Assembly: GCF_002335805.1 (NCBI RefSeq)
Contig: NZ_NISU01000001.1
Span: 2,426,079-2,490,078, forward strand
Source: Bacillus sp. FJAT-45350
GTDB lineage: Bacteria > Bacillota > Bacilli > Bacillales > NISU01
Direction of reading: 5' to 3'
Length of the DNA: 64,000 bases
Positions 51,163 through 60,278 of this stretch are shown here, piece after piece. Numbering within the stretch: position 1 is the first letter of the stretch; every line of letters begins with the position of its first letter. Made by a program: the position numbers and the translations under genes. The notes under the pieces are model-generated. The model was not told the origin of the DNA, searched no databases, and saw only the letters and a program-made list of their open reading frames with translations.

Positions 51163-52263
51163 TTAACGAGAACGTTCAAACGGGCGTTGGGCTGCACGAC
51201 CTAGGTCACCAAGCATTTCCGTAAAGGTAGCTCCGATTTCCTCAAACGCTGCACCGCCACGTAAACGATCATCCATTGTTCTAATTCGAGTTACCGCATC
51301 TTGGTCAGTAACGACATGAACGTCACGACCATCAGCCATACCTTGAACTTGTTTACGAACTTCTTTTTCTACTGCTTGATTTTCACGACCAGTTGTCTCT
51401 ACACCAACGACTACTGTGTTGTCGTGAATGATGACGCGTCCATCACGAACGTTGTCAATACCTTCAACTCGTTGTTGAATACGTTGAACAGTTTGACCAT
51501 CATAATCACTATGGTAACGTGCTGTCATTGTACCAGCACCTCTTTGTGTACGGTCTCCTGTTAACGCTCCTGTACCCGCACCTTTTTGACCACGGTTACC
51601 TGTTAATGCATTTGTACCTTGTCTAGTACGGTCTCCCCCAAGAACCCCTGTACCACGTTCGCCACGCTGTTCACGTAGAATACCTCGGTCATCAACCATA
51701 CCAGGACGGTCTCCTACAAGACCTGAGTTCCCCATACCAGGACGATTAGCACCTACTCCTGTAGCACCTCTTGTCCCAGCACCACGCTGGTTGACATCAG
51801 TACCAAATCCTCTAATACCCATTCGTTCGTTAGGTCTAGCATGATATCCTGCTGCTTGACCATCCATTAATGGTGAAGTAACACCTGCATTTGCACCACC
51901 ACGATTTGTTCTACCTGTTGGTCCAATTCGGTCTTGAACACCTAATTGACCTCTATCTGCACCAATTCCTGTTGCTCCTCTTGCTCCCATAGCTCCATCT
52001 CTACCAAATCCTGCTGCTCCTGTTTGACCAAAACCTCTACCACGATCTCTAGCATGACGTGCATCTGGTGTCATCATGTCAGTTAGTGGTCCTTCCCCTG
52101 TGTAACGAGCACCTGTAAAGGCACCGCCTTGTTCGGCTGTGTGGTACCCAAGATTTTGGTGACCTGCACCACCCATATCTCTTGTTTGGTTGTCTACTCC
52201 ACAGCCTGCTAAACCACCCATAATCATTGATGCTGCTGTTAATGTGATAGCAAATTTTCGCAT
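51163..52263 (-). CDS. coxA: CoxA/YhcN-type sporulation lipoprotein with Gly-rich insert
   Basis: A lipoprotein signal peptide ends in GLAGC near residue 21. Residues 75-245 are low complexity, rich in Gly, Arg, Ala and Thr, with repeated GATGxGA and GDRTxxGxGxLTG units. The C-terminal 110 residues form the YhcN/YlaJ domain (VQRIQQRVEGIDNVRDGRVIIHDNTVVVGVE). The place next to safA equals B. subtilis coxA (yrbB), a spore cortex/coat protein. The low-complexity insert makes it 366 residues, much longer than the domain alone. RBS AGGAGG. Confidence 0.8.
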   Translation of the reverse strand: MRKFAITLTAASMIMGGLAGCGVDNQTRDMGGAGHQNLGYHTAEQGGAFTGARYTGEGPLTDMMTPDARHARDRGRGFGQTGAAGFGRDGAMGARGATGIGADRGQLGVQDRIGPTGRTNRGGANAGVTSPLMDGQAAGYHARPNERMGIRGFGTDVNQRGAGTRGATGVGANRPGMGNSGLVGDRPGMVDDRGILREQRGERGTGVLGGDRTRQGTNALTGNRGQKGAGTGALTGDRTQRGAGTMTARYHSDYDGQTVQRIQQRVEGIDNVRDGRVIIHDNTVVVGVETTGRENQAVEKEVRKQVQGMADGRDVHVVTDQDAVTRIRTMDDRLRGGAAFEEIGATFTEMLGDLGRAAQRPFERSR

Positions 52264-52377
52264 TGTATTTTAACCTCCTTTCACCATTTAGAATGGCTTT
52301 CGAAGACCTTCTTTACTCTGTTAGATGTAGGAAATTCAGGTAGCTTTAAAATTTCTATAATAACGAATAACAACAAA

Positions 52378-52412
52378 AAAAGCAAAAGAGACTACATGGT
52401 CCCTTTTGCTTT
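52378..52412 (-). terminator. Terminator of safA
   Basis: GCAAAAGGGAC and GTCTCTTTTGC form the stem around CATGTA, followed by TTTTTTT on the minus strand. The coxA-like gene starts about 115 bases beyond it. Confidence 0.88.
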
Positions 52413-52420
52413 CAAATTTT

Positions 52421-53566
52421 TTAATCTTCGTAATCATCATTTTCTCTATACTGATTCATTTTCGGCATTTGAAAGCCTGCAGGCATATCACCTTTTCCTG
52501 GATAAGTATATGGTGCAGACATTTGTGGTCCAGACATTTGTGGTTTCGGTCCACATCCACAATCATCCTTACCTGCAGTAGTCGGCATCACTTGAGGTGA
52601 ATAAGGCATTGCTGGTTGTTGCATTTGTTGTGGTTGCATCATCGGCTGTTGCATATATGGTTGATGCAACTGTGGTTGATGCATCTGTGGTGGTTGCATC
52701 TGTGGTTGCATCATTGGCTGCTGCATTCCCATTTGACCAAAACCATATGGAGTTTGTTGCCCATATACTGGCTGAGCCATCCCCATTGGATACCCACTTG
52801 GTTGCATTTGATATGGCGAAACCATTTGACCTGGCGAAGAACAACCTGACATGACTGGACTTACTGGATAGTATCCTGTTGGAAAGCATGGCATTGGTTG
52901 CATAGGTTGTTGCATCATTGGTTGTGTAAAAGGCATTTCTGGCATTTTCGGTGGCGGTGGTGGAGTTGGTGCCACCTGTGGCTTCTCAACTTTCACTTCT
53001 TCCTTTAGCTTTGGTGGAACAGGCTTTTTCGCAACTGGTTTCTTTTCAACTGGCTTTTCCTGTACTTTTGGTGGTTCAGGGTAATGTTGCATAGGAACCG
53101 ACGGGTATACAGGTGCCTGTTGTTGTGGCTGTTTATAAATATTAAAATTCATGATCATTTCTTGCATTTGCTGTTGTGTTGGCATTTGTTGCTGTACTGG
53201 TTGCATCATCGGTTGCATTGGCATCTGAACCTGAGGCATTTGAATTTGCGGTTGTGGTTCAGGTGTAACCACTTTTTCTTTAGGCATTGGTTTTTCCTTT
53301 GCAATTGGCTTTTCCTTTGGTGGTGCTGGTGGTGGAGCAGGTGCCGGCGGAGTTGGTGCTACTTTCGCTTCTTTCTTTGGCATCGCTTTAGGTGCTTCCT
53401 TTTTCACAGGAACACCACCTGTTGGTACTTTGATTTTCATTCCTGGCATAATCATATCCGGATTTGAAAGGTGGGAGTTCACTGATTTTAATTGTTCAAA
53501 ATCAACGTCATATTTTTTTGATAAATTCCACAGTGTATCCCCTTTTTGTACAATATGAATTTTCAC
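52421..53566 (-). CDS. safA: SafA, LysM spore coat morphogenetic protein
   Basis: Residues 1-48 are a LysM domain (KIHIVQKGDTLWNLSKKYDVDFEQLKSVN) that in B. subtilis binds the cortex. The rest is Pro, Gln and Met rich, with many MQQPMMQP-type repeats and Lys-Pro blocks, and ends in KDDCGCGPKPQMSGP and a short acidic tail. SafA is the hub of the inner coat. The start is GTG 53566 after AGGAGGT. Repeats may vary in number between strains. Confidence 0.9.
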   Translation of the reverse strand: MKIHIVQKGDTLWNLSKKYDVDFEQLKSVNSHLSNPDMIMPGMKIKVPTGGVPVKKEAPKAMPKKEAKVAPTPPAPAPPPAPPKEKPIAKEKPMPKEKVVTPEPQPQIQMPQVQMPMQPMMQPVQQQMPTQQQMQEMIMNFNIYKQPQQQAPVYPSVPMQHYPEPPKVQEKPVEKKPVAKKPVPPKLKEEVKVEKPQVAPTPPPPPKMPEMPFTQPMMQQPMQPMPCFPTGYYPVSPVMSGCSSPGQMVSPYQMQPSGYPMGMAQPVYGQQTPYGFGQMGMQQPMMQPQMQPPQMHQPQLHQPYMQQPMMQPQQMQQPAMPYSPQVMPTTAGKDDCGCGPKPQMSGPQMSAPYTYPGKGDMPAGFQMPKMNQYRENDDYED

Positions 53567-53668
53567 TTTGTATCTACCTCCTAAAACATTCTTTACATCC
53601 TATGCGTCACTTGCCTAAAAGTAACTATTGAATAATAAATACAATTCCAAAATGATGACTCTCAGCAC

Positions 53669-53697
53669 AATCTATGCGCAAAATCATATCATTATGA
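53669..53697 (-). promoter_or_regulatory. Sigma-E type promoter of safA
   Basis: TCATAAT (53697-53691) and CATAGATT (53676-53669) with a 14-base spacer match sigma-E elements at 6 of 7 and 7 of 8 positions. safA is a known sigma-E gene in B. subtilis. A second CATAGGAT lies at 53604-53597. Confidence 0.6.
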
Positions 53698-53714
53698 CAA
53701 AAGGAGGAAAGGGA

Positions 53715-53890
53715 ATTATGAGTTATGGGTTATGAGTTATGAATTTTTAAGTGTGAAGTACGAATTTTGGGCTGTATACAGCCCAAAATTCGTACGAGCT
53801 CGTTCTTTATTTGTTTGCAATTTTGAATAAATTGACCATTAACAATTCCCCTCCCCATTCATAATTCATAACTCATCATTCATCATTAAA
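53715..53890. repeat. Heptad-repeat element D with a 38-nt palindrome
   Basis: Left arm: ATTATGA, GTTATGG, GTTATGA, GTTATGA (53716-53743). Centre: a perfect 38-nt palindrome, 53759-53796, built around GGGCTGTATACAGCCC, followed by GAGCTCGTTCT. Right arm (53818-53888): AATTGACCATTAAC then CATAATT, CATAACT, CATCATT units. It lies between the safA promoter and the nadA terminator. The centre and right arm are close relatives of element C. Confidence 0.85.
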
Positions 53891-53940
53891 TAAAGCTGTT
53901 CCACATCTAGATTCACATCTAGATAATGAAACAGCTTTTT
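53891..53940 (-). terminator. Terminator of nadBCA
   Basis: On the minus strand AAAGCTGTTTC and GGAACAGCTTT enclose a second stem (ATCTAGATGTGAATCTAGAT). The T-run passes straight into heptad element D. Confidence 0.85.
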
Positions 53941-53945
53941 AAAAT

Positions 53946-55055
53946 TTATGCACGTTCTAGCATACGTTCTAAAGCAAGAACTGAATCTTTTGCAATATCT
54001 TCTTCTACGATTATTTGATTTTGGATAGTACCTTGTTCGATGGATTCTAAAGACCAAAGTAAATGAGGTAAATCAATACGATTCATCGTTAAACAAGGGC
54101 ACATATTAGGATTTAGAGAGATAACTGTTTTATCTTTGTGGATGTCACCAAGACGTTTAACTAAGTTCATTTCTGTACCTACAGCCCATTTACTGCCTGC
54201 TGGTGCTGCTTTTAATGTTTCGATAATATAATGAGTAGAACCAGCATCATCAGATAATTGTACGACCTCATGGCTACATTCTGGATGGACAATGATTTTC
54301 ATTTCAGGGTCGTTTTCACGAAGGTCTTTTATGTTTTCTACAGTGAACTTTTCATGCACTGAACAGTGACCTTTCCATAAAATTACTTTAATTTCCTGAA
54401 CATCTTTTTCTCCATCATATTCAAGCTCATTTGTATCAGGGTTCCATATTGCCATTTCATCTAATGGAATACCTAAATCATAAGCTGTATTTCTCCCTAA
54501 ATGTTGATCAGGTAAGAAAAGAATACGTTCCTTTTGTGTAAATGCCCATTCTAGCATTTTTTTTGCATTTGAAGAAGTAACAGTTGCTCCACCATTACGT
54601 CCACAAAATGCTTTAATTGCCGCTGTACTGTTTACATACGTAAGTGGTAAGATTGTATCGCCAAATAGCTCTTGTAGCGGTACCCATGCACGTTCTGTTT
54701 GCTCAATATCAGCCATATCTGCCATAGAACAGCCAGCTCTCATATCAGGTAAGACTACTTTTTGATTCTTTGTAGTTAAAACATCCGCTGTTTCTGCCAT
54801 GAAATGTACGCCACAGAAAACGATAAAATCTGCATCTTTGTTAGCTGCTGCTTTTTGAGCTAACTGTAATGAATCTCCTGTATCATCAGCAAATTGAATA
54901 ACTTCATCTCTTTGATAATGATGTCCAGGTATATAAAGTTTTGTACCAAATTTTTCTTTAATTTCCCGTACACGATTTTCCATTTCTTCCACTGACATAT
55001 TTTTATACTTGTCAGGTAACAATGAACTATTTTCTATCGTCTCTAAAATGCTCAT
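53946..55055 (-). CDS. nadA: Quinolinate synthase NadA
   Basis: NadA condenses iminoaspartate with dihydroxyacetone phosphate using a 4Fe-4S cluster. The likely cluster cysteines are in [23 protein letters not shown] and [18 protein letters not shown]. Length 369. The start overlaps the nadC stop (TAATG). Last gene of nadBCA; the nifS-like desulfurase nearby probably supplies its cluster, as in B. subtilis. Confidence 0.98.
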   Translation of the reverse strand: MSILETIENSSLLPDKYKNMSVEEMENRVREIKEKFGTKLYIPGHHYQRDEVIQFADDTGDSLQLAQKAAANKDADFIVFCGVHFMAETADVLTTKNQKVVLPDMRAGCSMADMADIEQTERAWVPLQELFGDTILPLTYVNSTAAIKAFCGRNGGATVTSSNAKKMLEWAFTQKERILFLPDQHLGRNTAYDLGIPLDEMAIWNPDTNELEYDGEKDVQEIKVILWKGHCSVHEKFTVENIKDLRENDPEMKIIVHPECSHEVVQLSDDAGSTHYIIETLKAAPAGSKWAVGTEMNLVKRLGDIHKDKTVISLNPNMCPCLTMNRIDLPHLLWSLESIEQGTIQNQIIVEEDIAKDSVLALERMLERA

Positions 55056-55897
55056 TATTTAGTTCCCCCTTGTACATTAAAGCTAATATCTAATGCTTTA
55101 ACTGAATGTGTTAGTAATCCTAATGATATATAATGAACCCCTGTGTTGCTATAACCAGCAAGATTCGTTAAATCAATCCCACCTGATGCCTCAGTAATAA
55201 ACCCTTCAGGTACTAATTTAACAAATTCAGCTACTTGCTCAGGTGTACGATTATCAAACATTATTATATCAGCTTTTGCTTCAATTGCTTCTAAAACCTG
55301 CTCTTTCGTTTCTGTTTCTACCTCAACCTTCACCATATGTCCTAATTGCTCTTTTACTTTCTGTACTGCTTCCGTTATGCTTCCTGATGCTGCAATATGA
55401 TTATCTTTAATCATTACTCCATCATAAAGGCCAATTCGATGATTGAAACCACCACCACAGCGAACAGCATATTTTTCAAACATTCTAAGCCCAGGTGTCG
55501 TTTTTCTAGTATCACATACTCTTGTTGTTGCACTATTAAGGGTATCGACTGCTTCCTTCGTTAGAGTCGCAATTCCACTCATTCGCTGTAGTAAATTTAG
55601 GATGACACGCTCCCCACTTAACAAGTGACTTATAGGCCCTCTTACTGTCGCAATACAATCACCCTTCTTTACATTGTCTCCATCTATCACATGATTCTGA
55701 ACAGTTATTTCTTCATCAAAAAGTAAATATGCCTCTTTTATAATATCAATGCCTGAAACTATACCATCCTGTTTTACAATAAATTGACCATCACCAATAT
55801 CGTCTAAGTTAAAAATGGTATTACTCGTAACATCTCCCTCACCTAAATCTTCCACAAAAAACTGTTGCAGTAGGTGTCTCAGCTTTATTTTATTCAT
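55055..55897 (-). CDS. nadC: Nicotinate-nucleotide pyrophosphorylase NadC
   Basis: NadC converts quinolinate and PRPP to nicotinate mononucleotide. [37 protein letters not shown] and [32 protein letters not shown] are the conserved substrate-binding parts. Length 280. It lies between nadB and nadA in one operon. Confidence 0.98.
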   Translation of the reverse strand: MNKIKLRHLLQQFFVEDLGEGDVTSNTIFNLDDIGDGQFIVKQDGIVSGIDIIKEAYLLFDEEITVQNHVIDGDNVKKGDCIATVRGPISHLLSGERVILNLLQRMSGIATLTKEAVDTLNSATTRVCDTRKTTPGLRMFEKYAVRCGGGFNHRIGLYDGVMIKDNHIAASGSITEAVQKVKEQLGHMVKVEVETETKEQVLEAIEAKADIIMFDNRTPEQVAEFVKLVPEGFITEASGGIDLTNLAGYSNTGVHYISLGLLTHSVKALDISFNVQGGTK

Positions 55898-55908
55898 TCT
55901 CTTCTCTC

Positions 55909-57486
55909 CTAAACTGTCATTATCGTTGGCACTTTTGCCTTCGTATACACATCTTTATTAGTAATTGAACAAAATACATTGTATTGTAGCCATTGTTCAT
56001 TAGAAAGCGGCTTGTCTTCGCGGTAGTGTCCGCCTCTACTCTCATTACGCATTAATGCAGAGGATGTAATTAAATACCCAATCGTCATTAAATTACATAT
56101 TGTTTTTTGTTCAATAGACAAATCATAATTCCCGTTCTTATAAATAAAGTCCAGATAGTTCTCAAACCATTTCTTCGCTTTTTCTAAGCCTTTATCGTTC
56201 CTAACAATCCCAACATATTTTGTCATTATATCCTGAATCTCTTCCTTGGTTGGTAAATCAAAACGTTTCTCTAGTAGGGTTGGTATTTTCATCAAATCTT
56301 CTGCTTGTTTCGGATTTTTAATTATTTCTTGAGCTAGTTCATTTGCAAACACAATAGCTTCAAGAAGGGAGTTACTTGCTAAGCGATTGGCACCATGTAC
56401 ACCAGTTTTGGACACTTCCCCTATGGCATATAATCCATTAATTGAAGTCGCTCCCCGTTCATTAGTGGAAACTCCACCCATTATAAAGTGAGCTCCAGGG
56501 GCAACCGGTATTCTTCCTTCTTCTAATTGAACTCCTGCTTGTTTGCAAATTTTTGTAATGGAGGGGAATCGTTTTTCAAAATCTTTTATAGTTGAGATAT
56601 CTAAGTAAAGAAGCTCATCTTCTTCTGTATTCACCCTGTGAATTTCTCTTGCAACCACATCTCTTGGGGCAAGGTCCTTCAATTCATGAACATTCTCCAT
56701 TATATAATGACCTAAATTAGTTACTAAGCGAGCTCCCTCTCCACGAACAGCCTCTGATATTAAACCATAACCTTTATTGTTCTTTACTAGCATGGTTGGA
56801 TGAAATTGTACAAATTCCATATCGACCAGCTCTGCTCCTGCTCTATATGCCATTGCCATTCCATCACCAGTTAGACTCTGACAATTGGACGTTACTTTAT
56901 ATAATTGTCCTACCCCCCCAGTAGCTAAAATGGTATGTGGAGCAATTGTTTGAATCATATCACCTGAAAGTGTTTTTGTAGTGACACCTATACATTTATT
57001 ATTTTGCACGAGTAAATCAAGAGCCATTTCATCTTCGTAAATTGTTACTTTCTTTTCAACTCGATTAATTAACCGCTGCACTAATTCCTTACCAGTAGCA
57101 TCTCCACCAGCATGAAGAATTCGCCTTCTGCCGTGTGCTCCCTCTTTACCCAAGGAATAATTACCATCATCATCACGGTCAAATTGAACGCCTAATTCAA
57201 TTAATTTATTTATCATTTCTGGCCCCTTTTGGACCAGTTTTTTTGTCATTTCTTCGTCATTATGATAGCCTCCAGCGACAATTGTATCAAAGAAATGATC
57301 ACGCCAATCATCATCTTCATCAAATGCTGCTGCAATTCCACCTTGTGCCATCATCGAATTACTGTGTTGGATTTTTGACTTTGTGATTATAATCACATTC
57401 TTTTCCACAGATAAAATTTCTGCTGCCATTAACCCAGCTAAGCCGCTTCCAATGATGACCACATCTGCTTTTCTAACCGTCATCAT
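55909..57486 (-). CDS. nadB: L-aspartate oxidase NadB
   Basis: NadB oxidises aspartate to iminoaspartate with FAD. The FAD loop ADVVIIGSGLAGLMAAEIL is near the N-terminus; HGRRRILHAGGDATGKELV, APGAHFIMGGVSTNERG and GANRLASNSLLEA follow. Start ATG 57486 with GAGAGGAG; the frame reaches 57570 but overlaps the promoter. Length 525. Divergent from the nifS-niaR unit. Confidence 0.97.
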   Translation of the reverse strand: MMTVRKADVVIIGSGLAGLMAAEILSVEKNVIIITKSKIQHSNSMMAQGGIAAAFDEDDDWRDHFFDTIVAGGYHNDEEMTKKLVQKGPEMINKLIELGVQFDRDDDGNYSLGKEGAHGRRRILHAGGDATGKELVQRLINRVEKKVTIYEDEMALDLLVQNNKCIGVTTKTLSGDMIQTIAPHTILATGGVGQLYKVTSNCQSLTGDGMAMAYRAGAELVDMEFVQFHPTMLVKNNKGYGLISEAVRGEGARLVTNLGHYIMENVHELKDLAPRDVVAREIHRVNTEEDELLYLDISTIKDFEKRFPSITKICKQAGVQLEEGRIPVAPGAHFIMGGVSTNERGATSINGLYAIGEVSKTGVHGANRLASNSLLEAIVFANELAQEIIKNPKQAEDLMKIPTLLEKRFDLPTKEEIQDIMTKYVGIVRNDKGLEKAKKWFENYLDFIYKNGNYDLSIEQKTICNLMTIGYLITSSALMRNESRGGHYREDKPLSNEQWLQYNVFCSITNKDVYTKAKVPTIMTV

Positions 57487-57510
57487 GATGACACTCCTCT
57501 CAAAATCCAT

Positions 57511-57563
57511 ACACCTGTCTTGACACTTATATTTACATAAATTTAAACTAGTGACAAGACTTT
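57511..57563. promoter_or_regulatory. NiaR-type operator and divergent promoters of nad genes
   Basis: GTCTTGACAC (57517-57526) and GTGACAAGAC (57551-57560) form an inverted repeat. The first holds a TTGACA that can be the -35 of nifS; the second read backwards holds TTGTCA, a -35 for nadB. -10 boxes are weak. Binding by NiaR (gene at 58731) with nicotinate would block both (inference from B. subtilis). Confidence 0.65.
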
Positions 57564-57585
57564 TTTTCATGAAAGTAGTGATAAT

Positions 57586-58713
57586 ATGATTTATCTAGAC
57601 CATTCAGCTACAACACCTATGTCTCAGTATTCCCTAAAAGTCTTCACAAAAGTATCACAAGAATACTTTGGCAACCCTAGTAGCTTACATGATTATGGTT
57701 CGATTGCTAACGATTTAGTACAAACCTCTAGACAAACTATTGCTAAAGCTTTTAACGGTGTAGCACGCTCATTATATTTTACAAGTGGAGGTTCAGAAAG
57801 TAATTACCTTTCTCTATTATCCATTGCAAGAGCAAATGAATCAAAAGGAAAGCATTTAATCACAACACCGATTGAACATCCTTCGATTATAAATACATTT
57901 GAATCATTACGAAAAGAAGGATTTGAAGTAAGCTATATACCAGTAAATAGTTACGGAGAAGTTATTGTAGATGCATTACATGAGTTAATAAGAGAAGATA
58001 CGATTTTAGCCTCTATTGGACATGCTAATGCAGAACTAGGAACCGTTCAGGACATTAAGAAGATAGGGGAAATTTTAAATAAACATGGCGTTATTTTCCA
58101 TAGTGACTGTGTTCAATCCTTTGGTAAAATCCCAATAGATGTTCAATCTGCTAAGATTGACTGTCTCAGCTTATCTGCACATAAGATTTATGGACCAAAA
58201 GGAATCGGAGCCTGTTATATTAGCCCTTCTGTCAGCTGGAAAGGACTCGTTCCAAATACGACTCATGAACAAGGGTTCAGACAAGGAACTATTAATGTGC
58301 CAGGAGCAGCTGCATTTGCAGCTGCTGTAGAAGAAATTATGCCAACAGTAAGAGAAGAATCAGAACGATTAAAACAGCTACGCTTAACGTTTTTATCGTT
58401 ACTTAATAAAGAGAAGGTTGTTCTTGAGGGACATCCAGATAATCGTCTTCCACATCACTTAGGGTTACGAGTAAAAGGAATTGAAGGCCAATATGTTATG
58501 CTTGAATGTAACCGTAAAGGAATTGCTATCTCAACAGGAAGTGCTTGCAAAGTAGGACAATCTGCACCACCAGCGTCTTTACTTGCTGTAGGAAGATCCA
58601 CTCAAGAAGCACATGAGTTTATACGTTTAACATTTGGAAAAACAACTACCGAACAACATATTGTAAAAACGGTAAATACAATCCATGAAATGATCGATGT
58701 ATATTTTAGATAA
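57586..58713 (+). CDS. nifS: NifS-like cysteine desulfurase of NAD synthesis
   Basis: The 375-residue PLP enzyme has IYLDHSATTPMSQYSL, the PLP lysine in LSLSAHKIYGPKGIG, and the cysteine in STGSACKVGQSAPPASLL. It differs from the YrvO-type enzyme at 11511. In B. subtilis the nadB-divergent nifS loads the Fe-S cluster of NadA. The ATG at 57586 has a weak ribosome site (GTAGTGA). niaR follows after 17 bases. Confidence 0.94.
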   Translation: MIYLDHSATTPMSQYSLKVFTKVSQEYFGNPSSLHDYGSIANDLVQTSRQTIAKAFNGVARSLYFTSGGSESNYLSLLSIARANESKGKHLITTPIEHPSIINTFESLRKEGFEVSYIPVNSYGEVIVDALHELIREDTILASIGHANAELGTVQDIKKIGEILNKHGVIFHSDCVQSFGKIPIDVQSAKIDCLSLSAHKIYGPKGIGACYISPSVSWKGLVPNTTHEQGFRQGTINVPGAAAFAAAVEEIMPTVREESERLKQLRLTFLSLLNKEKVVLEGHPDNRLPHHLGLRVKGIEGQYVMLECNRKGIAISTGSACKVGQSAPPASLLAVGRSTQEAHEFIRLTFGKTTTEQHIVKTVNTIHEMIDVYFR

Positions 58714-58730
58714 ATAGAGAGGAAATAATT

Positions 58731-59276
58731 ATGAGTGTGAAAAAAAAGATTTTAGGGGAAGACCGGAGAAAACTAATATTACAATGGCTTCAAGATAATC
58801 AAAAGCCAATTACAGGGAATGAACTTGCTGAAAAAACTAATGTAAGCCGACAAGTGATTGTCCAAGATATCTCAATTTTGAAAGCTAGAAACCATGATAT
58901 TTTAGCAACATCACAGGGATATATTTATTTGCAAGGTAATCTTGAAAAAGAAAAACATAAAAAAGTAATCGCTTGTAAACATCATCCAGAAGATACAAAA
59001 AAAGAGCTGATGATAATTGTCGACCATGGGGTGACAGTTAAGGACGTAACGATTGAACATCCAGTATACGGAGATTTAACCGGCTCACTCATGCTTAGCA
59101 ATCGTCGTGATGTTGAACAATTTATTCAAAAAATGGAACAAACGAAAGCATCATTACTGTCTGAATTAACAGAAGGAGTACACCTTCACACACTAGAAGC
59201 AACAACTAAAGAACAATTAACAGAAGCAGTACTTGCACTTAATAAGGAAGGCTTTTTATTGCAAACGACTAATTAA
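58731..59276 (+). CDS. niaR: NiaR (YrxA/NadR) transcriptional repressor
   Basis: The 181-residue protein has an N-terminal HTH (RRKLILQWLQDNQKPITGNELAEKTNVSRQVIVQDISILK) and a C-terminal 3H domain named after three conserved histidines (here IIVDHGVTVKDVTIEHPVYG and LTEGVHLHTLEA). It represses nadBCA in response to nicotinate. RBS is GAGAGGA. Its last codon and stop (AAT TAA) lie in heptad element E. Confidence 0.95.
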   Translation: MSVKKKILGEDRRKLILQWLQDNQKPITGNELAEKTNVSRQVIVQDISILKARNHDILATSQGYIYLQGNLEKEKHKKVIACKHHPEDTKKELMIIVDHGVTVKDVTIEHPVYGDLTGSLMLSNRRDVEQFIQKMEQTKASLLSELTEGVHLHTLEATTKEQLTEAVLALNKEGFLLQTTN

Positions 59277-59400
59277 TTGTTAATGGCTAATTGTTAATGG
59301 CAAAAGCGTGTATGGATAAATCCACACACGCTTTTGTAAGAGCTTTAAGATTTTTTCAATTAACCATTGACCATTACCAATCGACCATTAATTAGCACTT
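59268..59400. repeat. Heptad-repeat element E between niaR and pheA
   Basis: Left arm: TTAATTG, TTAATGG, CTAATTG, TTAATGG (59273-59300). Centre: CAAAAGCGTGT and ACACGCTTTTG with inner GGAT/ATCC (59300-59335), which can end both convergent transcripts. Right arm (59358-59396): AATTAAC, CATTGAC, CATTACC, AATCGAC, CATTAAT. The stop codons of both flanking genes are part of the arms. Confidence 0.85.
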
Positions 59401-60257
59401 ACTTTCGATATCGCAAAACAAGGATAGCTACCTAACACTCTTACACCACAGCCTAAAGCTTTTAATTCTTCAACTACGCCTGGTATTAAGATTTCATCCA
59501 TTCGTTGTTCTACGTCAATAACAAAAAAGTAATTTCCTAAGCCTGTTTTCATTGGTCTTGATTCAATTTTTGATAAATTCAGCTTACGCCAAGAAAAGGC
59601 CGATAACACTTGATGAAGTGCACCAGAATAATCTGATGGTAATGTTATCATAAATGTTGTTTTTTCACTTACAAGAAGAGATGATGTAATTTCTTCTTGC
59701 TCATCTCCATTTTGAAGGATAACAAATCGTGTACGATTATTATCAAAATCATGGATATCCCGTTCGACAATTGATAGCCCGTATTCTTTTGCAGCTAGTT
59801 CATTTCCTATTGCAGCTACTGGCTTTTCAGGATTTTTCATCAGCCATTCTGCTGCAGCCCCCGTAGAGTTACTGTACTGTAAGTCTACATTAGGTAACGT
59901 ATTTCTTAAGAACTCATGACATTGTGCAATTGCATGTGGGTGTGAAAAAACCTTCTCTACATTCGTCCATGCAGATGCATGACTGCTATGAACAAGAAGG
60001 TGCTGTTCAATTGGAACAGCAATCTCACCAACAATAGGTAAATTTTGCTTGTGAATTAAGTAATCAAGGGTTAAATTTACCGATCCCTCAATTGCATTCT
60101 CTAAAGGTACAACAGCTAACGAGACCTCTTTATTTGTTACCCCGTCCATACATTTCGGAATCGTCGAGTAAGGCTGTCTATTATAGGAAGGAAACATTGC
60201 TTTAACAGCCATCTCTGTGAATGTACCTTTAGGTCCTAAGTATCCAACAGTCTTCAT
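59388..60257 (-). CDS. pheA: Prephenate dehydratase
   Basis: The enzyme makes phenylpyruvate from prephenate. It starts TVGYLGPKGTFTEMAVKAMF, has VPLENAIEGSVNLTLDYL and NNRTRFVIL in the catalytic domain, and ends in an ACT domain with LSKIESRPMKTGLGNYFFVIDVE for phenylalanine feedback. Length 289. It follows pheB by 21 bases. Its last codon and stop lie in heptad element E. Confidence 0.98.
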   Translation of the reverse strand: MKTVGYLGPKGTFTEMAVKAMFPSYNRQPYSTIPKCMDGVTNKEVSLAVVPLENAIEGSVNLTLDYLIHKQNLPIVGEIAVPIEQHLLVHSSHASAWTNVEKVFSHPHAIAQCHEFLRNTLPNVDLQYSNSTGAAAEWLMKNPEKPVAAIGNELAAKEYGLSIVERDIHDFDNNRTRFVILQNGDEQEEITSSLLVSEKTTFMITLPSDYSGALHQVLSAFSWRKLNLSKIESRPMKTGLGNYFFVIDVEQRMDEILIPGVVEELKALGCGVRVLGSYPCFAISKVSAN

Positions 60258-60278
60258 CTTTCACAATCCTTTCTTTCG

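Noticed and set aside
53084-53467. Trp/Arg/His-rich 127-residue plus-strand frame
   Set aside because: It is an antisense shadow of the Met/Gln/Pro-rich region of safA.
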